Source: Patiria miniata (taxonomy: Eukaryota; Echinodermata; Asteroidea; Valvatida; Asterinidae). Taken from it: 64,000 bases of DNA. Of this stretch, positions 10,520-21,900 are shown in pieces. The translations under genes were made by a program, and so were the position numbers. The number at the start of each line of letters is the position of its first letter. Position 1 is the first letter of the stretch. The notes below the pieces were generated by a model. That model ran no database searches and was not told where the DNA came from. It was given only the letters and a program-made list of their open reading frames with translations. Location of the stretch: contig NW_024037074.1 of the NCBI RefSeq assembly GCF_015706575.1, forward strand, positions 17,783,334-17,847,333, read 5' to 3'.

Positions 10520-12963
10520 ATAACTTGACAATTAGTGGACTCTGTATGAACAGTGGATGGTGGTTTGTGACCATTTGTAAGAGGTCCGTGAGAGAGACAT
10601 GTGTTTCTGTTCTACATAACCCCCAAGGACCGACACACAAAGGGAGAACAACAGATCCTTTCAGTCCTCGGGAGTTAAGTCTTTTGTTGGAAACGGTCCT
10701 CTGTAGTAAGTTTGTGTGCTTAGTCTATGGGAGAGTGTTATATTACAGGGACAAAGGGAAACACAAAGCATTGTCCTCGAGAGTAAAGTAAACTCGACTG
10801 TGTGCACACAATCTGTGTGTTTGGAGTGAAGTACGCATGTCGTACGCTGAATGTACTCAAAACGTGTTTGACACTCGCATGAATGTAAGCTGTGTAGTGG
10901 CAGTGCATTTCAGTCCCTCCTCATTCGCTCTTTGTAACCAAGCGAGGGGGTACTTGTGCATGGGATCCATTCTGTGCACAAATGAGCCAACCTTATCAGG
11001 CGAATGACTGTCCAGTGGTTTTGATAGCCACGTACATGTAAGACTTTTAACCATGCAGGCTAGTAGAGTTAAGCATAAGGAAATGAAAGATATTTCAAGA
11101 TTCAATCCGTTCTGTTCTGCAAATTTCTCTTCAGACAGCTTGGTTTTTCTGACGATGAAATCACAACACTAGTCTGGGTATGTTTGAAGACTGGATGCTG
11201 AAGTCCACATGAACAAGACATCAGTCAGGTTGACTATGGAGATTACTCTAAATGAACAAGACATCAGTTGGGTTGACCATAGAGATTACTCTAAATGCAT
11301 ACAAGTTAGAAAGTGTGGGCACTTCAATTGGTCATGATAAATACAAATACATGTATAAGCAGATGATGTCCACATTTTTCTCTCAATATCCACATGTACA
11401 GTACAAGCTTTGTATCGGCACCATTGAGAAATACATGACGCTCTAGCTTCATATTCACTTTGTTTGTTTAATCCCATTGTGTCCAACGTAAAATGGAGAC
11501 ATCCTAGAAGTACTTTATTACCTTTGAAAAGAATAAAATATTGTTTGAAATATGAACCTGTACAAACTTATTTTTGTAGTTTGTTTGTTTGGTAGTTATT
11601 GTGGTTGGACAACCATTGACATTAAAAGAACAAAACAAAAAAAGTAAATTCTGTCGCAAGTCAATCAGGCGGGCGTTTCTCTCTGGTTTCCTTGGCATGA
11701 AACAACCAAGAATATATTAATTCCCCCAGATGGGATGCTGCTCCATCGCAGGCTTTTGCCCAAGGACACAATATATTGCTAGCTGGATTTGAACCCCTGA
11801 CCCTCTGTAATCATGTTATGAAGCCTAACTATTAAGCTGCAGCCCCCCCCCCCAAAAAAAAGCGCAAAAAATGAGGTCTTTTATTTTGTTATAAATTCCC
11901 CTTGTGAATAAAATTGATATAAAATTACACACAATACAATTGTCATCTTTATTAATAAAATCGAAGTATTTTATTATCAAACTTGTTGTGCATTTTTAAG
12001 GAATAAAGCAGTTTTCATTTTTGTTGTCATAATAAATTTATAATATAAAAATATCTTTTTCATAACTAATTTTTCTGATTCTGCATAATTTATGAAAATG
12101 GTAATTTGTTTTCTTCTAAATATTCTTGTCCTGCATTTTTATTGCACAAATTATTCTTGCCTTTACCATTCCACATATAAAAATCAAATAATCTGGCAGT
12201 ACCTTCTAATAAAACCTTAATTTATTACTTAAAATTGATTTCCAGACCAAGTAATATTTACAGTTAAACCATAACAAATCTGTAAATCCACACGAAATTG
12301 CCTTTGGTGGAAACACCTTTCAAAGTGTTAAATTCGGCAGCAAATCACCCATTGCAATACTAGTGCCTTTAATATAAAAAGTAGGACATCAAATTCAGAT
12401 TAACATGTCACACAACATCTGAAAGAAATAAATGTAACAAAATCAATGTCAATGGACATCTTAACTAAATTAATAAACGACGTGCATGAGAAGTTGGACG
12501 GTCGAAACAAGTGCGCCTAATATCTCAAGTTGAACTGTTGCAGTTTTTTAACTTTCAGATTCTAATCAATACAAAATATATACACAAAGTATTCCCGTCC
12601 TTAACAAAAAATCTACATCTACATGTACGTGTATATGGGTCAACCTGAGTTGCTTTAATCATTTTTTTGCCCGATTTTTGCTCCCTTTGTCTTCTAAGAA
12701 TGCCTTCTATCCCTTCTGTGTTTTTCCTTCCACCCATGTATGGTTATGTGTCCCTTAACTTGTCTGTTTCCGTACCCCTGTCATATTGCGTTTGACAAAA
12801 ATTCTGCTGGGATCCACTAATTTTGTTTGACATTTTGCTGCGGTTCGACAAGTCTGAAAAGGGGGTAGGGGTTTCAGGTATAAATGTCACAGTGCTTCCA
12901 CTGTACTTGAACTCACCATGAGAACTCCAAACTCATGTATACGGTCTGAATGATGGAGTTGTT
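10520..12963. other. Convergent intergenic region (ZNF830 and MOCOS 3' ends)
   Basis: Tail-to-tail spacer holding both 3' UTRs. AATAAA lies near 11530 on the plus strand. An imperfect direct repeat of GAACAAGACATCAGT is at 11210-11270, a SINE remnant at 11720-11835, and AT-rich sequence from about 11870 to 12600. I see no coding exon. Confidence 0.6.
11720..11835 (-). mobile_element. tRNA-derived SINE remnant, same family as 56136-56413
   Basis: On the minus strand it contains a degraded tRNA-like head, TTCAAATCCAGC, CAATATATTGTGTCC and GGGATG...CATC matching the longer SINE copies at 35872-36088 and 56136-56413. Confidence 0.6.
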
Positions 12964-15900
12964 TTACTGTTGGAGCACAGACAGGTTGTCTCCTACTCTG
13001 AGAGTTGTGCCATCGGAAGATGCCTCGTCTCGTAGCAGGTGGATGCCAAAAGGAACCTGTCAAGAACACAAAAAAATGGTTGGATAATACATGTATCATA
13101 GACACAAATCAGGAGATAAAGCACACCACCACCACCCCTCCCCCCCCCCAAAAAAAAAAACAAATTATCACAGGGCCAAATCCGTAATAAATATTTCCAA
13201 AATTTCAGTTCCTTCATTGGAGAGACTAACTTTGCTTACAAAACAACTAAATTTAAATTTAAAACAAAAACACACGGTCCAAGCTATCATTCTCATTTTC
13301 TCAAGAACCATAAACGGAAGAAATTAAGCAATAGCACAGCTCTGCGCAAACATTTATTTTTGTTTACTGTAAACTTACATGATACAGCAAAACTAATTGT
13401 TAGGTTTTATCTCATGGTTTGCGGGAAATTCAGTATACGAGATTAACCTTGAAATGCTAAACTCTCACGTCGTTATTTTTGCTACAAGATTTGAGGCTTT
13501 GCTAGTGGAGTATCGGGTATCGTTTCGGTTTGCGGTAACACCATGTGGTAATAACTACTGCTTAGAAGATATTTAGTTCTGAAAAGAACTTGTCCTGCTT
13601 ATTATCAACTTTGCTTAGTAGTTTTTTGTTCTGATAAGAATAGTTCTGCTTTAAGTTCTAAAAGAACTTGTCTTTGGTCTCAACGTTTCGACTAGACTGC
13701 TCTAGTCATCGTCAGGAGACTGAAGAGAGTTGGAGATGCTACTCCTTAAGTAGGCTGTGCTAGGATTGGGAGTGCTTGCATTGGTTTTTTTTACTGTTTC
13801 AATATCGCACCTTCTTTCCTCTGAACATGGAGAGTGTCAGCAAGGGTTCTTTGCTTCTGTTGGCCGTGTTCTGGTCAACGCACACCATCTGGCACCGAAT
13901 GCAGACTCCAGCAACCTTCAAAAAACAAAATTTAGAATCACATAACCAACACAGAATAGCACAAAATTTGGCACGACTTCAAGTTCAGAAAAGCTTTTAA
14001 AAACGAACAAACTGATTGGCAACAAGACTGTTTGTTTTTTGCATGTCTAATTTTTTTTGGCATTTGCTGGTTTGACTTTTCGAACAACATTGGTCCGGCG
14101 TCACCTGCAGAACGCAACTACCCAAGGTAGGCTCCCGAATCCTACGCTGGCGTCGTGCCCTCTTCAGTCAGGTCGTATGCCTGGATGACAACACTCCAGC
14201 AAAGAAGGCACTTGGCATCGCTATCGACTCCTGGAAAGGCCAACCCCAGCTTTCGGCTGGACAAGGCCAAGAGGCCGCCCAAGAGGACCCTTGATCGATT
14301 ATTTGGGTCGACCAAGCAGTTGAAGTAGAGAGCATCTGGAATCAAGCTGTTTGACGTTGGCACAGGAGATCTGCATGACGGACCAACACTCTCTTTGCGG
14401 CTGAGTGAGTGAGTAATTTTTTTTTGTGGGGGGGGGGGAGAATCACTGTTTTATCTTTTTTTACACTAAACTATATTCTTAAAGCTGTACATCTTGTACA
14501 TTTTAAAGTACTCACTAATATGGCATTTCAACTTTTTTTGCCATTGATATATAAACTTGTTGGCTTACTGGAAACACATGATTGCCGATGCGTATCTTCT
14601 TCCACTCGTCCTCTTCAAAGGCTTCCCACCCATCAATCACCAGGTTGCCACGGAATCGACCAATCAGCTCCTCCATCTGCACATCAGACCCCTCCCCTTT
14701 CTGTCCGATCAGCGGATACTGAGTAGTGATTGGTTCTGACAGGTCACCGCTGCTCTGAGGAGTGTTTCTCATTGGCTGGTTGGGATGATGATGCCGTTCC
14801 TTGATGGCTTTGAGTAGTGCCTGGGCACTGGGCCTGCTCAGCAGAGTGAACGGGGATTCGTTGACCAGGGAAAGACTCTGGTGACTTCCACTTTTGACAC
14901 CTGTCGCAGTTTCACCTGTTGAAACACATACTAAACCAATTAGTACTTTTTATAAAATAGAATTTCTTCTTTGGCATCAGGGAGATGTAAGTTTTATATT
15001 GGGGATTTTACCCTGTGCCTGACATTTATTTGAAATTATTTATAAACACGGTATACCCTGTGTTTTTCGAGGGATTGCGAGAACCCGCAACCTCCTGCTT
15101 GCTAGTGCAGACGTCTTACAACTTGACCACCAAGCTTGCTGAGATCAGTGGGCCGATTCGAGTCTTTTGTAGCAGTGGGTACCGCAACCAAACTTTTTAT
15201 CAGATGCAAATTAGTACTTGTATTTATTACAGTGTATTCCCTGACAATCTGTAAAACCACAAAATGCTTGGGCAGTTTTAAGCAGTGCTGGAGTAACAGT
15301 CAGGGTGGTTTGGGGTTCAATGTACGAGAAACAATGTATTAGACATCTTACACAAAGTTCTTGTTCACATTGCCAGTCCTACACCAATCTAATGTAAATT
15401 GCCCTAAAATAAATATCAACACAACAATTGTTTTCATGATCAAACTAAAACACTATTTTGAAATGTCTGTGTGATTCTATATTTGAACACATACCTTTGA
15501 CAAGTTTACAATTTCGCTCAAATTCTGGATTTTGTTGGAGGAGACGGCATTTCTTTCCGATTGCAGTAGACAACCACTCAGCAACCCCATCGCCACAGTC
15601 TAACGTCTTCACTCTGAGAAAAAAACAAAGACATCTCTTGATTTGTAATTAAGATGAGACTACATGTATGTTAACTTGAATCTACATTCAATTCAAGGCT
15701 TTCCCGCTGTGGAGATAGACTTGGGATGCTCCTAGCAAATTTGGTTTACACTGGAAAAATGACAAACAAACAGAACTTTTTTTCTGAGCAAAAACACCAC
15801 GACTCCCAATCGATCCTTGTATTGATTCGGATCCAGTCCAAGCGACAAAACTGGAAGTATCAACCCTACCTTTCTGACTGGAAAATATCCTGTTCACTCT

Positions 15901-18900
15901 TTCGGCAAAGCAATAATTACTAATTCCGATCGCCACTTATGTTCAAATATTTTGAGTGGTCCTCCTTTCTTTTTATACAGTCTAAATCAAAGATCACATT
16001 TCACTGTCGTCGCTTACCTGTCAAGGCAGACTTTACTCTGACAATAATTCTTGGACGTTTGATCTTGGTTCGTCTCAGAGCTGACATCCAGAGGCACTCT
16101 GATGGTTGACTGGCCTGGTGAAGAACGTAACCAGTTCAAGGCAGCATTAGTAATGATACTTAACACTTACATTTTTGTATCTTAATGACCAAAATATTAG
16201 ACGCTCCTACCCCTCACCCCCCTCCCCCCAAAAAAAGTGAATTTACAGTAACCTCACCAAACTGGACTTTTTTGCGGCCAAATTACTGACCTTAACAAGT
16301 TTTAATGACATGTTTGGCCAAAATGTTTGAATAAATTTGTTTAAAGTGTATTTTGAAAATAAAATAAAAAATTCCCTATGCATTTTTAGTGTGTTATTGG
16401 TTAAAAAAATTAAACAGGTTATTAATTAAACAGAATATCGTTAAAGGTACCCTAAAGTAAAAAAAAGTGAGTATAAAAGACTGGCAGAAAAACATTAAAA
16501 AGTTACAAAATAAAACTATTTTCCTACCTCCTACATGGAAATATTCTACGGCATTACCATCAGTACAAATTTGTCATGGAAATACACAACGAAGATGTTA
16601 GAATACATGTATTTGAATGGCAAACACAACTCTTGGCAGTGCACAGTTCGTGTGTTCCAATTGGGAAAACCTACTGATGCGTATGTGCATTATTGAGAAC
16701 AGCATTTCCTGGGAGAACAAGGGAACTAAATGTACTCATGCTGCCCAGTCATGAAAAAAAGGACAAAATTCTAGTTTTTTGCAGTCAGTTATTTAGTTTA
16801 AATAAGGGCCCAATTTTGTGGCTGTTTTTACCATAAGTATAACAATCCCTCCTAACTGTAACAAAAAATTCTGCACTAACACTAAACCAGTTAGCGTATT
16901 TCATGGACGGCAAGGAAGTTTGGTTTTGCATTACGTTTTATGTGATTGAGGATTCTGTGTCTACTGGGTAAGCACAGAATGTAGGCTTTGGTGCTGATAG
17001 TTCAGAACGACGATCGTAAGGGCGGGACTCTGTGATTAGCAGTGCTATGACATTGGGCCCAGGACTACACACCTTACCTTGACATTGTAGCCAAAGACAC
17101 CTGTTCTTCAGATCAACGATAGGTTTAACGAGACACAGTCGTTCCTCCCTCTTCTGACTGAGACACACCCCGTTCTCATTCACCACCATCCAGTGTCTGT
17201 CGTACAGCAATCCTTTGGGACCTATCTGCCATTCACTCACCTGTATACAAACACCCCACACGATCATTTCTAACTCCGTAATCCCATTATTACTTATTGC
17301 ACTAATTTTACTGACGGCGTTGGAGTGGAGGTATGGGTCACAAGTGCATCACAAGGTAATTAGTCACAGGTTAATTCCGTTCACAAGAAACAAGGCACGA
17401 ACGATAGCAAAGGAATGCCTTTGTCAAAGTTGGTTGGAATATTTTGTGAGATGACATGGGACTAGGTGACTCGTGAAAGACTCATGGTGACTTGTGATCC
17501 ATTGCAACGTGATTGCAAGGACCTCACTACAACACCTTTAATTGATATGAATACCTAAGACAGTTTACCCATTCCTACTGGTCGAAAGCCCGTCACGTGG
17601 CCGGTTTTATATGGTGTCTGTCGTGCAGCAATACTTTTCTAGAAAGCCTGCCAAGTGGCCAGTTTTAAACGGTTGATAAAGACCAGCTGGCTGGTCTTAA
17701 ACACTTTTCTAGTGTCGCATAAAATTTGGACTCCTATGAAATCCGGTGTCTTTGATTTTTTTTTTTTAAACTTTTGGTTGAACGTTCACAATCCTAACGC
17801 AGGCATGCGCAATACTACCAGTGAGTCAGTATTTCACAGTCCGAAATTCACACTACATCGACCCAGCTGCTTTCTGTGCCACATCATGACCAGAAAAATA
17901 AATAAGACTATAATCACCTGAAATGCCCCGCATGATTTCACGGGATACAAGAAGATATTAGTCAACACTTTGCGGCCGGATAATGGAACCTTCTTTAGCA
18001 CCGTGCTGGGTACACTGAGGGAGGAACCAATGACACTAGACAGCTGGATGTCATTCTTTTGATCATCTCGAAGAGACTGGGCATCGTCAAGGCCCGAGTG
18101 AGCACTCTGAGAGACGTTAGCTGGTTCCTCCTGGACGGAATCCACGTCTTGATTTGTTTTCCGCTCTGGTCCTTCACAGCTAGTCCCAACGGGACTCTGG
18201 ATACTTGACATTTCTGTGGCTGTGCCACACTGGTTGGATGTCTTCATGAAGCATTCCCGTACAAAGCTGAGGAAGTTATTGGCATCGTCAAGGGTAGACA
18301 TGTAGCCGAAGGAGATGCGAACTGAGCCGGTTGGTTGGCCAAGGATGACGTCCATCTCATCACCGCACACATGCCCTGCCTGAACACACCACACAAATCA
18401 AAAAGGAAAACAAAATACAAAACTGAAAATTAAGCCATGGACAGAAATCGGACGAGAATAACACCCATTTTGTTGATTCGCACCCCAAAAAAAAAAAATT
18501 CGAAAAGATTTGAATTGAGTTTGACGTTCAAAACAGGTATGACAACAAGCAAAAGTTGTCAAAAGTTTGATGTGCACTCGTCAAGAGCCTTTTGACTTCA
18601 GACATCTTTAAATTGCCAGTGTTAAACCAAATTTTATTTTGGTAGTCATGAGTTGCTCCGAATATTTTTGGCTCGACAGGTTTGAAACAGGTGTGAAACT
18701 TTTTCGTCTGAATTTTGTGAGATGGGAAAGCAGCAAAAAAATTAATCCTTCCGGACAGTTTTTCCAGCAAATTTCTCGATCATTTACTATTCATAATCGC
18801 CAGTCAGTGGTCAGTTTTGGGAGAGATGTTCTTTGAACCCTAATTGTCAAAAAAGTTGTCAAATTTCCTTGCAACAACTTATACCTGATAGTTGTTGAGG

Positions 18901-21900
18901 ATGTGTTCGTCTGTTAAGCCAAGGTGTCGCTGGCATGCTCCGGTGTTGCAGAAACATCCTGTGCGAAGATGGATGCCATGTAATGATGCTAGCCTTTCAA
19001 TCTGAAGGACAACAAAAAGAAGAACGATGTCCATATAATCCGCATATTCTTGCAAAACCTCAAACAGCATTTGAGCATACAAGTGCCTTTGAGGAGCAAA
19101 ACTATATGCTGAATTTACGTCTTGCAGATGCAAAAATACTAGCATAGTCGTACAGAAATTGAACTAAGTATGCCACAAAGAAATGCTTATAGCTAGTCTC
19201 AGGTCGATCCGCGATTTGCTTGCCCTGCGTCAGAACTGTTGGCACGAAGCACAAAGGTCATGCTCTGGACACGAAACTGAGAAATTGTGTGATTACCGTG
19301 GAACAAGCGGCATCTCAATAAAGAATATCAGCAACCATGCTCATGTCACCCACGACATGACGGCGATTCACAACGAAATTGAAATGATCCGGATGCCCGC
19401 ACGACATTGTAACTTCACACAGGTCGACTGTGATTGATTCCCACGGGTCAGGACCACGTCCTGTCGTGGCACAGAAGCTGAATATTTCTCTGCTCTTGCA
19501 CCTGTTGATTGTTTTGAGCTCCAACTGATGCTGATTGTCTTAATATTGTAGCCGTTACACTTGAGTCACAAAAAATCAGTGACGTAAATGTTCCTGACGG
19601 TCGTACTTCTGTGTTGTCGCAAGGTCCACCTTAGTCTGAGTATCACCCGTTATCCATGGAGCCCAGTCTCTTGTCTATCGCCGATATATCTAAGCATGCA
19701 GATTTATGTGATCCTGCGCCTCAGCCAATCGGAGTCGACTTTACTAAATCACGACGTCATTTCATTACCAAATCAGGACTAAATGTTTGATTGGTCAATT
19801 CGAACGCAGTGTTTTGTAATACAACAACGGCCAGGCATCTATAAAACCTAGACAAGCTTGGTGCGCGTGGACCGCGTAACATAATGCATAGCGCATGACC
19901 ACAGCCTTTGTTTGTTGTGTCAATTTTTTTTTTTTTATCTATGTCCCTGATGCGATAATGGGTGAATGACCGAAGACCCGATATAGAAAGTGCCTGCTGA
20001 TTAGTCAAAATCTAGAGGTCAAGAGGCCGTTGTCTTGCATAATTTATCAGCAAATCTGCTCACATAGACCATGGCTCTTTGCCATGGTCTATTACATAGA
20101 CTAGGTCGACCTGAGGTCAGCTTAAAACAAACAGAAGTGTCATTCGTAAGTATATGTCTTAATTCTTACATGTACCTGTGCATAGCCAATGATTCTCCAC
20201 TGGATCTAAGCAGGAGGAAGTTGACTATTGGTCCTTGGCACTCCTGACTCTCAAAGTCATTCTCACAATACAGCTTGGCAACAGGTTGGCCATTGGCATG
20301 ACGATAAGAAGACATCTCATGGTGCACGTATTTGGCCAGGGCGAAGGTGTGGTCAGAAATGCATTTCATGCCTCCTGGGTTTTCAATGAAAATTCAGTCA
20401 GTTCAAATTACATATTTAACAAAAAAGTCAGGTCTGAAATTCTGGCCTAAGGAGGGATCTTTTGCAGGGGGGGGGGGGGGGCCAAACCAAAGGAAAAGAA
20501 GAGAGTAGACCCTCATCAGCCGATATAACACCTGTAATTTGAAGTAAGTGTAAATTACACCAAAGAGACCGTGCTAACAGGCAGCTATGTACATTTTTTT
20601 GTGTAAATGTACATTCAATGAACATTACCTCTTACATGAGAGGTCAACCGCCCCCAAATTTGCTACAACCGGCTAAAAAATATTGATCAGCAACCCCCCC
20701 TCCTTCCCCCAACCCAGTGGCGTCGCCAAGGGGGGGCCAGGGAGGGCACGTGCCCCCCCTGGAAAACCTAGTGCCCCCCCGAGTGCCCCCCCCCATCTGA
20801 GATTTGGGTTGGTAAAAAAATATATATATATTTTGTTATATTCAACTCCCATCATCTGAGTTGGTTAAATAGCAATTTCTGGAGATATCTTCAGATCGAA
20901 TTTAGCATCAAATGTGGCACCATTTTGCATCTAGCCCATCCTCCGTATGCGAAAATTTTCCAATGGGGAGGGGGGCACCCCCTCCCCTTAGACCCCTCCC
21001 CCGGGACGGCGATCCGTATCCACCTAAGTGCCCCCCATCAAATGCTGGTGCCCCCCCTGTGCCCCCCCAGACTGAAAAGTCTGGTGACGCCACTGCCCCA
21101 ACCAATCCCCCCCCCCCCCCCCCCGAATCTGGGGTGAGCCATTGACACAATGATCAAAACATGTACATACCTGCTAGGGTCTCCAGTGTATCAAACCCAT
21201 GCTTCAAGGCAATAATGTCCAAGAAGGGTAGCGTTCCATCTTCAAATCTGATATGGGGCAAAAGAGACAAATCCACATCCAAGTTAGTTGTGAACATGCA
21301 GGGTTGTTAAGAGTCAAGCATGAGTGCTGTAGTGGCTCAAGTCGGGTCCAGGTCATTCTTTAAGACATTGACTCAAATAAAGTCATTCTAAGGGCACTTC
21401 ATTCCAAGGGAAACAACTCCATTGAGTCTTTAAGTTCTAGCTCGAGTCAATTTGAGTCACTGACATTTTAGTATGATCTTATTTATTATCACTATATGCA
21501 TTCAGTTCCAGTTTTGGTTTGTTTTTGGTTCAGGGATGATAATTTCTGTTAATGAGACATGTAGTACGAAACAGGAGTCCGTGGTATGACATATGTGCCT
21601 TGCTTACTGCACTTTATGTGAAACTGTAGCCTATTTATTAGTCATCGCAATTATTTTTGCACGTTTTACAGGACTTGGGTGTTAATGAGTCTTTGACTTG
21701 AGCCGAGTCCAGTCATTTTTCTGGCAGTACCTGGAGTCATGTGCCTGTATTAAGTCTAGCTAGTAAGTTGAGTCACCACTGAACTTGCTTGCGTCTTGAC
21801 TCGCGTTAAGTCTTGACTGGAGTCATTACAACTCTGGATGTCTGATGTGAAGGTGTATATTAAAGATTACTCAGGATATCCGAAGCACAAATCTGACAAA

